Shown here: one piece after another, positions 29,228 through 39,573 of the stretch
Layout: every line of letters starts with the position of its first letter
Position numbering within the stretch: position 1 is the first letter of the stretch
NCBI RefSeq assembly: GCF_002968335.2
Contig: NZ_CP134398.1
Span: forward strand, 248,001 to 312,000
Direction: 5' to 3'
DNA from: Mycobacterium sp. ITM-2016-00316
GTDB lineage: Bacteria; Actinomycetota; Actinomycetes; Mycobacteriales; Mycobacteriaceae
DNA: 64,000 bases
Made by a program: the position numbers and the translations under genes
Notes under the pieces: generated by a model
The model's database searches: none
Told to the model about the DNA's origin: nothing
The model's input: the letters and a program-made list of their open reading frames with translations, nothing else

Positions 29228-30357
29228 GGAAGCTACTCGCGGCGGCCACCGCGCTACTGACCATCGGCGCCTCCGGCCCGTTGGGTGTCGGTATCGCCGC
29301 CGCCGACGAACCGCCGCCCGGCCCGGCCGTCCCCGGCCCGGCAGGTCCCGGCGCTGCCCGCATGATCGAGGGCCGCGGCTACGCCCTCGGCGGCGCGCAC
29401 GTGCTCGGGATCCCGTACGACGAATACATCATGCGCACCGGCGCCGAATGGTTCCCGGACCTGAACCGGCAGATCGTCGACTACCCCGCGGGCCAGGTCC
29501 AGGGCCACACGCTGGAGCGGCTGTTCCCGGGTATCGGACGCCTCGACGACAACTTCCCGGGCCTCGGCATCGACGGCCCCAGCTACGGCGAGTCCATCGA
29601 CGTCGGCGGGCCCAATCTGCTGGCCGCCATCAAGTCCGGCGGCCCGGGTATGGCCATCGGCCTGTCCGAGGGCGCGTCGGTTCTCGATGACGTGAAGGCG
29701 CGGCTGGCCAACGATCCGACAGCCCCGCCGCCGGATCAGCTGAGCTTTGCGACCTACGGGAACCCGGTCGGCAAGCACGCCTTCGGTGAGAGCTTTCTGA
29801 GCCAGAACTTCCCCGTCGGCAGCGTGGTGCCCTCGCTCGACTACCGGATGCCCGCGCCGGTGGAGAGCCAGTACGACACGCATCTGTTCGTCTCCGCCTA
29901 CGACAGCATCGCGGACTGGCCGCAGCGTTCGGACAACTGGATCTCGGTCGCCAATGCGATTGTCGGGCTGGCGACCGGCCACACCGCGGTCGCGTTCACC
30001 AACCCGAGCATGGTGCCGCCGCAGAACATCCGGACGACGGTCAACTCCCGGGGTGCGCGGACGACGACGTACATGATCCCCGAGGAGCACCTGCCGCTGG
30101 TGCTGCCGTTCAAGTACCTCGGGGTGGATCAGAAGACCCTCATCGACCTCGACAACGTGCTCAAACCCTATGTGGACGCCGGTTATACGCGCAACGACGA
30201 TCCCTTGACGGCGCCCATCACGGTGGACCCGGTGAACGGCTACGACCCCGCCGAGGTCACCGCCCCGGCCACCCAGGCCGCCTTCGGTGGCGGTGCGGAT
30301 CCGGTGTCGCAGTTGATGGCCGGCCTGCAGTACGTGCTGAACAACCCGCCCACCTAG
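29224..30357 (+). CDS. PE-PPE-domain acyltransferase of the TPP locus
   Basis: A 377-residue secreted serine hydrolase. Residues 1-28 form a signal peptide (cleavage probably after AAA-DE), followed by a Pro/Gly-rich linker and a PE-PPE alpha/beta-hydrolase domain. The nucleophile elbow is GLSEGAS (about residue 147). There is no PE or PPE N-terminal domain, despite the family name. In the studied TPP locus the equivalent enzyme transfers acyl chains between diacyltrehalose molecules outside the membrane. The ATG overlaps the mmpL10 stop, which argues for coupled synthesis. Confidence 0.88.
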   Translation: MRKLLAAATALLTIGASGPLGVGIAAADEPPPGPAVPGPAGPGAARMIEGRGYALGGAHVLGIPYDEYIMRTGAEWFPDLNRQIVDYPAGQVQGHTLERLFPGIGRLDDNFPGLGIDGPSYGESIDVGGPNLLAAIKSGGPGMAIGLSEGASVLDDVKARLANDPTAPPPDQLSFATYGNPVGKHAFGESFLSQNFPVGSVVPSLDYRMPAPVESQYDTHLFVSAYDSIADWPQRSDNWISVANAIVGLATGHTAVAFTNPSMVPPQNIRTTVNSRGARTTTYMIPEEHLPLVLPFKYLGVDQKTLIDLDNVLKPYVDAGYTRNDDPLTAPITVDPVNGYDPAEVTAPATQAAFGGGADPVSQLMAGLQYVLNNPPT

Positions 30358-30360
30358 CGG

Positions 30361-30993
30361 TTACAACCCGGCGAGCCCCACGGCCAGCAGCACCACGCCG
30401 ACCACCGCGACCAGCACGGCCATCCCGCGCCGACCCCGGGCGCGCACCCAGTCGTTGAGTGCCGTGAGCCGCGCGCGGGTGCGTTCCGGCGCGACAAGGT
30501 AAGCCAGCAGCGGGATCTCGACGAGGGCGAAGGCGACCACGTTGAAGATCAGCAGCGCCGCGAGCCGCGTCGTGGGGCTGATGTCCGCGGTGCCGATGAC
30601 GGCCAGCGCGGCCAGGTAGTCGACCGAGGGCAGCGCGATTCCGAGCCCGGCCGCCCCGGCAACCCACAGGGATTGACCGTCGAGCAGCCGGCTCAGCCAG
30701 GCCGGCGGTGTACGCGGGCGTCCCGTGGTGACGGCCAGGAACACGGCCACCAGCAGGGCCAGCAAGCCGATCCCGATCTGCACCCGGGGAAGAGTGAAAT
30801 GCGCTGATTCCAAGCGCGTTTCGAGCAGGAATAGCACCACCGCGCCCACGGTCAGGCCCATCAGGAAGCCACCGCACAGGAAGGCGGTGAGTTGCAGCAG
30901 GGGCCGCGGCCGGTTGAGCATCAGCACCGACATCCCGATGCGGAACGGTTCGAGGCTGACGGCGACGGCCATGACCAGCAGGGTGATCCACAT
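30361..30993 (-). CDS. GAP family membrane protein (glycolipid addressing protein type)
   Basis: A 210-residue protein with about six hydrophobic segments, starting WITLLVMAVAVSLEPFRIG, typical of the GAP/Sap family (SfLAP domain, LysE-like fold). Gap of M. smegmatis is needed to bring glycopeptidolipids to the surface; here the partner is more likely a TPP-pathway lipid. It lies 12 bp after fadD23 in the same direction, so the two are probably cotranscribed, and it converges on the PE-PPE gene. Confidence 0.82.
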   Translation of the reverse strand: MWITLLVMAVAVSLEPFRIGMSVLMLNRPRPLLQLTAFLCGGFLMGLTVGAVVLFLLETRLESAHFTLPRVQIGIGLLALLVAVFLAVTTGRPRTPPAWLSRLLDGQSLWVAGAAGLGIALPSVDYLAALAVIGTADISPTTRLAALLIFNVVAFALVEIPLLAYLVAPERTRARLTALNDWVRARGRRGMAVLVAVVGVVLLAVGLAGL

Positions 30994-31005
30994 CGCGGGC
31001 GCTGG

Positions 31006-33400
<2,395 letters not shown>

Positions 33401-33458
33401 GCTGCACTCGGCGCACTTCTCAGCGCAGCTCGTACCTCGCGCCTAGTTCGGCGTGCGC

Positions 33459-33620
33459 CTACGGCCGCGATCCCAGGTCATCGCGGTATTTCGCGACCCG
33501 CTGCTCCAGTTCGGCGGCATCCGCCGGTCTGCCTTCCTTGCGGGCGAGTTCCGCGCGGGCGGTGAGCTCCCGGATCGCGGTGCGAATATCGTTGACGCTG
33601 ATCGTTTCTCGTTGTGACAT
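33459..33620 (-). CDS. Small conserved-looking protein, unknown function
   Basis: A 53-residue, highly charged, helical protein (NDIRTAIRELTARAELARKEGRPADAAELEQRV) with no Cys and no membrane segment. A good ribosome site (GAAGAGG) lies about 7 bases before the ATG at 33620, which supports that it is real. It sits 133 bp downstream of sdhB in the same direction. I do not recognise a family; the helix with regular Ala/Leu/Arg spacing could form a coiled coil. Confidence 0.6.
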   Translation of the reverse strand: MSQRETISVNDIRTAIRELTARAELARKEGRPADAAELEQRVAKYRDDLGSRP

Positions 33621-33753
33621 GCTGTGCCTCTTCAGGGTTGATTGGCCGCTGTCACAACCGTACGCGCGATCCCGCGCCACGCACAGGCACTGGCGCTGCG
33701 GTCTGGGCGCGAGCTACTCGTAGTTCTGCACCGTGGGCGCAGAGTCGACGCCC

Positions 33754-34503
33754 TTACCGCCGGAAGAGCTTGTTTCCCAGCCAGACGATCGGGTCGTACT
33801 TGCGATCGGCGACGCGTTCCTTCATCGGGATCAGCGCATTGTCGGTGATCTTGATGTGTTCGGGGCACACCTCGGTGCAGCACTTGGTGATGTTGCACAG
33901 ACCCAGCCCCTGCTCCTCCTGGGCCATGTCCTTGCGGTCCACGGTGTCCAGCGGATGCATGTCCAGCTCGGCGATGCGCATGTGGAATCGCGGACCCGCG
34001 AAGCTTTCTTTGTTCTCCTCGTGATCACGCACCACGTGGCAGACGTTCTGGCACAGGAAGCACTCGATGCACTTGCGGAACTCCTGGCTGCGGTTCACGT
34101 CCTCCTGCTGCATGCGGTACTCGCCCGGTTGCAGATCCTTGGGAGGGGTGAACGACGGGATCTGGCGCGCCTTCTCGTAGTTGAAGGACACGTCGGTCAC
34201 CAGGTCGCGCATCACCGGGAAGGTCCGCAACGGGGTGATGGTGACGGTCTCGTTCTCGTCGAACGTGGACATCCGCGTCATGCACAGCAGCCGCGGACGA
34301 CCGTTGATCTCCGCCGAGCAGGATCCACACTTGCCGGCCTTGCAGTTCCAGCGCACCGCGAGATCGCCGGCCTGGGTGGCCTGCAGCCGATGGACGATGT
34401 CGAGCACCACTTCACCGTCGTTGACCTCGACCGTGTAGTCCTGCAGTTCGCCGCCGGACGGGTCGCCGCGCCAGACCCGTAGCTTCGCGTTGTAGGCAGC
34501 CAT
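33754..34503 (-). CDS. sdhB: Succinate dehydrogenase (Sdh1) iron-sulfur subunit
   Basis: A 249-residue SdhB/FrdB protein passing electrons from the flavoprotein to quinone. The [2Fe-2S] ligands are in CKAGKCGSC plus a later Cys (RLLCMT), the [4Fe-4S] set in CIECFLCQNVC, and the [3Fe-4S] set around CNITKCCTEVCP. The gene follows sdhA by 2 bp, so it is translated from the same message. Rv0247c equivalent. The ATG at 34503 gives MAAYNAKLRVWRG. Confidence 0.93.
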   Translation of the reverse strand: MAAYNAKLRVWRGDPSGGELQDYTVEVNDGEVVLDIVHRLQATQAGDLAVRWNCKAGKCGSCSAEINGRPRLLCMTRMSTFDENETVTITPLRTFPVMRDLVTDVSFNYEKARQIPSFTPPKDLQPGEYRMQQEDVNRSQEFRKCIECFLCQNVCHVVRDHEENKESFAGPRFHMRIAELDMHPLDTVDRKDMAQEEQGLGLCNITKCCTEVCPEHIKITDNALIPMKERVADRKYDPIVWLGNKLFRR

Positions 34504-34505
34504 GG

Positions 34506-36446
34506 TCAGCCCTTCCGCTCGGGGTGTTCGGCCAGTTGGTCTTCGGTGTAGTACTTCTCCAGCTCGGACAGCTCGAAGGTGGCCAGCAGATCCGGCCGCA
34601 TCACCGGCTGCTGTTCCGCCTCGACGGTGATGTCCGGCACCACCTGGTGGTCGCCCTCCACCGCCCGGCACACCAGCAGCTTGTTGCGCCAGTGCGAGTC
34701 CATCTGCGGGAAGTCGTCGCGGGTGTGCCCGCCGCGGCTCTCGGTGCGCTGGAGTGCGGCCTTGGCCACGCACTCGCTGACCAGCAGCATGTTGCGCATG
34801 TCGATGGCCAGGTGCCAGCCCGGGTTGAACACACGGCCGCCCTCGACGACGACGTTGGCGTAGCGCGCCTTGAGCTCGTCGATCTTGGCCAGCGCCTCCT
34901 GCAGTTCACCCTCCTTGCGGATGATGCCGGCCAGGTCGTTCATCGACTGTTGCAGTTCGGCGTGCAGCGTGTAGGGGTTTTCCGCGTTGGCCTTCGGGGT
35001 GAACGGGTCCAGCGCCAGCTGGCTGGCCGCCGTCAGGGCGTCCTCGGTGACCGCGGGCCGGTCGGTCAGCGACCGGACGTAGTCGGAGGCGCCGAGCCCG
35101 GCCCGGCGGCCGAACACCAGCAGATCCGACAGCGAGTTGCCGCCGAGCCGGTTGGAGCCGTGCATGCCACCGGAGCACTCGCCCGCGGCGAACAGGCCGG
35201 GGGTGGCCGCGCCGCCGCTGTCGGGATCGACCTCGATACCGCCCATCACGTAGTGACAGGTCGGACCGACCTCCATCTCGTCCTTGGTGATGTCGACCTC
35301 GGCCAGCTCGATGAACTGGTGATACATCGAGGGCAACCGGCGCTTGATCTCCTCGGCGGGCATCCGGGAGGCGATGTCGAGGTAGACGCCGCCGTGCGGG
35401 CTGCCGCGGCCGGCCTTCACCTCTTCGTTGATGGCACGGGCCACCTCGTCGCGGGGCAGCAGATCAGGGGTGCGGCGCGCGGAGTCGTTGTCCTTGAGCC
35501 ACTGGTCGGCTTCTTCCTCGGTCTCGGCGTACTGGCCCTTGAACACGTCCGGGATGTAGTCGAACATGAAGCGCTTACCCTCGGAGTTCTTCAGGACTCC
35601 GCCGTCACCGCGCACACCCTCGGTGACGAGGATGCCCTTCACCGACAGCGGCCAGACCATGCCGGTCGGGTGGAACTGGATGAACTCCATGTTGATCAGG
35701 CCCGAACCGGCGCGCAGCGCCAGGGCATGGCCGTCGCCGGTGTACTCCCAGGAATTCGACGACACCTTGAAGGACTTGCCGATTCCGCCGGTGGCCAGCA
35801 CCACCGCAGGCGCCTCGAACAGGATGAACTCGCCGGTCTCGCGCCAGTATCCGAAGGCTCCCGCGACCCGTTTCTCCCCCGTCGCTCCGCTCGCCCCGGC
35901 CCCGTCGTCGAGGATCAGCTCGGTGATCGAGCATTCGTGGAAGACCCTGATGCGGGCTTCGTAGTCCCCGGTTTCCCGGAAGTCCTCCTGCTGCAGGGAC
36001 ACGATCTTCTGCTGCAGGGTGCGGATGATCTCCAGGCCGGTCCGGTCACCGACGTGGGCCAGCCGCGGGTAGGTGTGGCCGCCGAAGTTGCGTTGGCTGA
36101 TCCGGCCGTCCTTGGTGCGATCGAACAGCGCCCCATAGGTTTCCAGTTCCCAGACCCGGTCCGGGGCTTCCTGGGCGTGCAGTTCGGCCATCCGCCAGTT
36201 GTTCAGGAACTTGCCGCCGCGCATGGTGTCACCGAAGTGCACCTGCCAGCTGTCCTTGGTGTTCACATTGCGCATCGCCGCCGCGCAGCCGCCCTCGGCC
36301 ATCACGGTGTGCGCCTTGCCGAACAGCGATTTGGTCACCACCGCCACCCGCAGGCCGCGCTCGCGGGCCTCGATCACCGCGCGCAGCCCCGCCCCGCCGG
36401 CACCGATCACGACGACGTCGTAGGCGTGCCGTTCCAGGTCACCCAT
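34506..36446 (-). CDS. sdhA: Succinate dehydrogenase (Sdh1) flavoprotein subunit
   Basis: A 646-residue FAD protein oxidising succinate to fumarate. The dinucleotide fold VVIGAGGAGLRA is at residues 11-22; AHTVMAEGG marks the FAD-His attachment area, and HPTG and the catalytic-Arg region GGNSLSDLLVFGRRAG follow. Between about residues 186 and 196 it carries the peptide GAGASGATGEK, encoded by the 20-bp repeat shared with pks. I expect this loop to be absent from close homologues. Rv0248c equivalent. Confidence 0.94.
   Translation of the reverse strand: MGDLERHAYDVVVIGAGGAGLRAVIEARERGLRVAVVTKSLFGKAHTVMAEGGCAAAMRNVNTKDSWQVHFGDTMRGGKFLNNWRMAELHAQEAPDRVWELETYGALFDRTKDGRISQRNFGGHTYPRLAHVGDRTGLEIIRTLQQKIVSLQQEDFRETGDYEARIRVFHECSITELILDDGAGASGATGEKRVAGAFGYWRETGEFILFEAPAVVLATGGIGKSFKVSSNSWEYTGDGHALALRAGSGLINMEFIQFHPTGMVWPLSVKGILVTEGVRGDGGVLKNSEGKRFMFDYIPDVFKGQYAETEEEADQWLKDNDSARRTPDLLPRDEVARAINEEVKAGRGSPHGGVYLDIASRMPAEEIKRRLPSMYHQFIELAEVDITKDEMEVGPTCHYVMGGIEVDPDSGGAATPGLFAAGECSGGMHGSNRLGGNSLSDLLVFGRRAGLGASDYVRSLTDRPAVTEDALTAASQLALDPFTPKANAENPYTLHAELQQSMNDLAGIIRKEGELQEALAKIDELKARYANVVVEGGRVFNPGWHLAIDMRNMLLVSECVAKAALQRTESRGGHTRDDFPQMDSHWRNKLLVCRAVEGDHQVVPDITVEAEQQPVMRPDLLATFELSELEKYYTEDQLAEHPERKG
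35878..35897. repeat. GAGCGGAGCGAC mini-repeat inside sdhA
   Basis: Identical over 20 bp to 15928-15947 in pks, read in the same protein frame (GASGATG). It lies in a loop before VAGAFGYWRETGEF, where an insertion would be tolerated. Confidence 0.65.
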
Positions 36447-36487
36447 TCAAGATCCTCACTACTGTTGATTTGGGTCTGATGGCCTTG

Positions 36488-37327
36488 TCAGCCAATGAAT
36501 CTCAGGTCGCTGATGGTTCCGCTGGCGACCAGCATGATGTAGAAGTCGGTGAGCATCAGGGTGCCGAGGGTGATCCACGCGTACAGCTTGTGCCGGGTGT
36601 TCAGCTTGCTGATCTGTCCCCACATCCAGTACCGCACCGGGTGCTTGGAGAAGTGTTTGAGCCGGCCCCCGACGACGTGCCGGCAGGAATGACACGACAG
36701 CGTGTAGACCCACAGCATCACGACGTTCACGACCAGCACGATGTTGCCCAGCCCGAATCCGAATCCGGTCGGCGAGCGGAACGCCAGGATGGCGTCGTAG
36801 GTGTTGATCACCGAGATGATGGCCGCGATGTAGAAGAAGTACCGGTGCGTGTTCTGGATGATCAGCGGCAGGCGGGTCTCACCGGTGTACGTGGCGTGCG
36901 GCTCGGCCACCGCGCAGGCGGTCGGCGACTGCCAGACCGACCGGTAGTAGGCGCCGCGGTAGTAGTAACAGGTGAGCCGGAACAGCAGCAGGAACGGCAG
37001 CGAGAACGCGGCGTAGGGCAGCCACCACACGTCCGGCAGGATCTGGCCGAAGTGGCTGGCCTCCGGGACACAACCGGACTGGGTCGCCTCGTTCCACTTC
37101 ACGACGCACGGTGAGTAGAACGGCGTCAGATAGTGGTAGTCGGCGACCCAGTAGTTGTTCTGCAGGAACGCCCGCACCGTCGCGTAGATGACGAACGCGG
37201 CGAAGCCGAGATCGGTCAGCAGCGGAGATTTCCACCACGCATCGGTACGCAGTGTGCGCTGCTTGATCTGCGCTCTTGTGGGTGAGAAGACGCCGGTACC
37301 TTGAGGTTTCGAGGTCGGTGCGCTCAC
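36488..37327 (-). CDS. sdhC: Succinate dehydrogenase (Sdh1) membrane anchor
   Basis: A 279-residue membrane protein with about five helices, longer than ordinary SdhC, as in the Sdh1 complex (Rv0249c type) where one protein replaces SdhC and SdhD. His residues in helices (NTHRYFFYIAA and LSCHSCRHVVGG) are candidates for heme ligands. The start is a GTG (37327). It is 41 bp upstream of sdhA in the same operon. Confidence 0.88.
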   Translation of the reverse strand: MSAPTSKPQGTGVFSPTRAQIKQRTLRTDAWWKSPLLTDLGFAAFVIYATVRAFLQNNYWVADYHYLTPFYSPCVVKWNEATQSGCVPEASHFGQILPDVWWLPYAAFSLPFLLLFRLTCYYYRGAYYRSVWQSPTACAVAEPHATYTGETRLPLIIQNTHRYFFYIAAIISVINTYDAILAFRSPTGFGFGLGNIVLVVNVVMLWVYTLSCHSCRHVVGGRLKHFSKHPVRYWMWGQISKLNTRHKLYAWITLGTLMLTDFYIMLVASGTISDLRFIG

Positions 37328-37374
37328 TGAGTTCCTCTTCTTCTGTTGTGTCGGGGCGGTGAACCCCGGGCGGT

Positions 37375-37668
37375 CTAGCGGCTGCCGCCGAGACCCTCGT
37401 CATCGACTCCCTGCCAGAAGTCTCTGGTGTAGTCGGTGTCGGGGATGGAGACCTTCTCGGTGGGGCGGGAGTGCGCTGGGGCTCCACGCATCTCCAGTTC
37501 CGCGGCATCGATGTCCAGCCGGTCGATATCGTTGAGCATGCGTTCGGCGTCGTTGACGATGCGGCGCATCGCCGGGGTGTCGCCGTAGCGGGCTCGCAGC
37601 GATGTGACGCAGCGGCGAAGGTTGCCGATCAGTTCGTGAAGTTCGGCAAGTTCGGTCGTGGTGGACAA
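37375..37668 (-). CDS. Conserved hypothetical protein leading the sdh1 operon (Rv0250c-like)
   Basis: A 97-residue soluble protein, helical in its first two thirds (ELAELHELIGNLRRCVTSLRARYG) with a Trp-containing acidic tail. The start is TTG at 37668 with a perfect AGGAGGT 5 bases upstream, so translation is probably strong despite the weak start codon. It begins the sdhC-sdhA-sdhB operon, as Rv0250c does. Function unknown; a role in Sdh1 assembly is a guess from position. Confidence 0.8.
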   Translation of the reverse strand: MSTTTELAELHELIGNLRRCVTSLRARYGDTPAMRRIVNDAERMLNDIDRLDIDAAELEMRGAPAHSRPTEKVSIPDTDYTRDFWQGVDDEGLGGSR

Positions 37669-37782
37669 GGTTGACCTCCTTGGGCTGAAGGGTGTCAGGG
37701 ATCACATTACGCATTCGATGTTAGCCACATCGCGGACTTGAGAGTGAGACAGATCACGTCTACGTCGAGGAAAAGGATTCAG

Positions 37783-38541
37783 ATGTCCAACGAAGATCTT
37801 CAGCAGAAAGCCTCCGCGCTGCTCGCGCTGCACCGTCCCGGGGACCCGGCGATCCTGCCGACGGTGTGGGACGCGTGGTCGGCGAAGACCGTGGTGGATG
37901 CCGGTTTCACCGCGCTCACGGTGGGAAGTCACCCGGTGGCCGACTCGGTGGGCAAGCCTGACGGCGAGGGCATGAGCTACGACGATCTGCTGACCCGGGT
38001 CACGCAGATCACCGGCGCGGTCGACGTGCCGATCTCGGTGGACATCGAGTCGGGTTACGGCGAGTCGGGGGCCCGGTTGATCGACGGACTGCTGTCGGCC
38101 GGCGCGGTCGGCCTCAACATCGAGGACACCGTGCATTCCGACGGCGGCCGGATCCGCTCCGACGAGGATCACGCCGCACTGGTCGGTGAGCTCCGCAGGG
38201 CCGCCGACGCCGCCGGCGTACATGTGGTCATCAACGCCCGCACCGATCTCTTCCTGCGGGAGGTCGGCGACGAGTCCGACCGGTTCGAGCGCGCGGTGCG
38301 CAAGCTGAAGCTGGCCGCCGACGCGGGCGCGGACAGCCTCTACCCGGTGGGCCGTCACGATGACGACACCTACCGCCGGCTCGTCGAGGAGCTGCCGCTG
38401 CCGATCAACGCGATCGCACTGCCGGGCCAGGACGACCCGGCGCGCTTCGGTCCGCTCGGCGTCGGCCGGATCAGCTTCGGGCCGTTCCTACAGTTCACCC
38501 TGACCGAACGGATCAAAGAACTGGTGGCGCCCTGGAAGTAG
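37783..38541 (+). CDS. Isocitrate lyase/PEP mutase-family enzyme
   Basis: A 252-residue TIM-barrel protein. The metal/substrate strand DIESGYGES, the loop NIEDTVHSDGG and the strand NARTDLFL match the isocitrate lyase/phosphonomutase superfamily (for example methylisocitrate lyases and oxaloacetate hydrolases). The diagnostic KKCGH loop of isocitrate lyases is not seen, so the reaction is unclear. Divergent from the sdh operon with 114 bp between starts. ATG at 37783 after AAAAGGA. Confidence 0.85.
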   Translation: MSNEDLQQKASALLALHRPGDPAILPTVWDAWSAKTVVDAGFTALTVGSHPVADSVGKPDGEGMSYDDLLTRVTQITGAVDVPISVDIESGYGESGARLIDGLLSAGAVGLNIEDTVHSDGGRIRSDEDHAALVGELRRAADAAGVHVVINARTDLFLREVGDESDRFERAVRKLKLAADAGADSLYPVGRHDDDTYRRLVEELPLPINAIALPGQDDPARFGPLGVGRISFGPFLQFTLTERIKELVAPWK

Positions 38542-38554
38542 CTCTTCGCGGGGT

Positions 38555-38610
38555 CGTTCGTAACGTCACGGCGGAATTTGTGAGCTTTGAGTGCCATGGC
38601 GTTACGAACG
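38555..38610. repeat. Inverted repeat between two convergent genes
   Basis: Perfect 11-bp arms CGTTCGTAACG (38555-38565) and CGTTACGAACG (38600-38610) flank a 34-base loop. The element sits at the junction of two convergent genes and could serve as a bidirectional terminator, but there is no T-tract. Its look, with an odd sequence conserved in the loop, suggests a dispersed repeat. Confidence 0.6.
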
Positions 38611-39438
38611 TAAGGCCCACGCCCGGAGGATCTTTCGCAAAGTGACGGCGGGTGTATCGCGCGCCGTCACCCTGATGACGATCCAGCCCATCTCCATCAT
38701 CTCGTCCATCCGCGCGATGTCCTTGCGCAGCTGGTCCGGATCGGTGTGGTGCCTGCCCTCGTACTCGACCGCGACCTTGATATCCGGCCATGCCATGTCG
38801 GCTTCGCCGATCAGTACCCGGTATTCGTTGAAGATCGGGTACTGCGTTTCCGGCGGCGGGAATCCCGCGCGCACGATCAGCAGTCGCAGCCTGGTTTCCT
38901 GCGGGGATTCCGAACCCGGGTCGACCAGAGCGATGGTCTTGCGGGCCGCCACGATGCCCTTCCAGCCGTCGAAGCATTCGGCAGCCAATTCCAGGTCGGT
39001 CGTCTTGAGCCGGGCGGCCCGAGCGAGCGCGTCGATGACCACGACAGCCTCGTCCTCTGCGATCCGGCGGGCCAGGTCGACCGCCGTGCGGAGCGGATCG
39101 GTGAGTCGCATCTCGCCGACCGAACAGATGTCGTCCTGCTCGACCGTGTCGGCCCAGGCGGTGATCCCCCGTACCGGTCGCCGATTGCTGTCGATGATGT
39201 GCGCGGGTAGGCCCGGGTCGATGTAGCGGGCACCATGCAGCGCTGCTGCGGAATAGCCGGCCAGCACTCCGTGACGCCGCGACCGCAGCCAGGCCACCTT
39301 CGCGCGCATCACGGCCGTCGGTCGCGTACCTCGTTCGACGTAGACGTCCTGGTGCACGGCGACAAATCGGGTGCGCAACTGGTGCCGCGTCAGGCGGCCG
39401 GCGGCCAATGCCTCGCTACCGATGAACGGATCCCCCAT
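38602..39438 (-). CDS. AbiEi-like/DUF559 protein (Vsr-type nuclease fold)
   Basis: A 278-residue protein. The N-terminal third (GRLTRHQLRTRF, GVLAGYSAAALHG) resembles the AbiEi antitoxin-type winged helix common in actinobacteria. The C-terminus has the DUF559/Vsr-like nuclease pattern: WPDIKVAVEYEGRHHT, then DQLRKDIARMDEMMEMGWIVIRVT. No AbiEii toxin gene is next to it. Such lone proteins are frequent in mycobacteria and of unknown role. The ATG at 39438 gives MGDPFIGSEAL; the longer frame enters the nirB promoter. Confidence 0.75.
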   Translation of the reverse strand: MGDPFIGSEALAAGRLTRHQLRTRFVAVHQDVYVERGTRPTAVMRAKVAWLRSRRHGVLAGYSAAALHGARYIDPGLPAHIIDSNRRPVRGITAWADTVEQDDICSVGEMRLTDPLRTAVDLARRIAEDEAVVVIDALARAARLKTTDLELAAECFDGWKGIVAARKTIALVDPGSESPQETRLRLLIVRAGFPPPETQYPIFNEYRVLIGEADMAWPDIKVAVEYEGRHHTDPDQLRKDIARMDEMMEMGWIVIRVTARDTPAVTLRKILRAWALRS

Positions 39439-39573
39439 GTCAGCAGTGTCCGTCGGCACACCGACAATCTCGGGGTGGCACTCACACCGGCCGCCCGGCC
39501 GATGTGAGAACACCGTGACGGCCGATTCACACGAGGCGACATTGCGGCAATATCGGCTCCCTACCGTCGCGGT

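Noticed and set aside
39439..39573. GlnR box upstream of nirB
   Set aside because: AC-rich stretches are present, but spacing and bases do not match the consensus well enough to claim a site.
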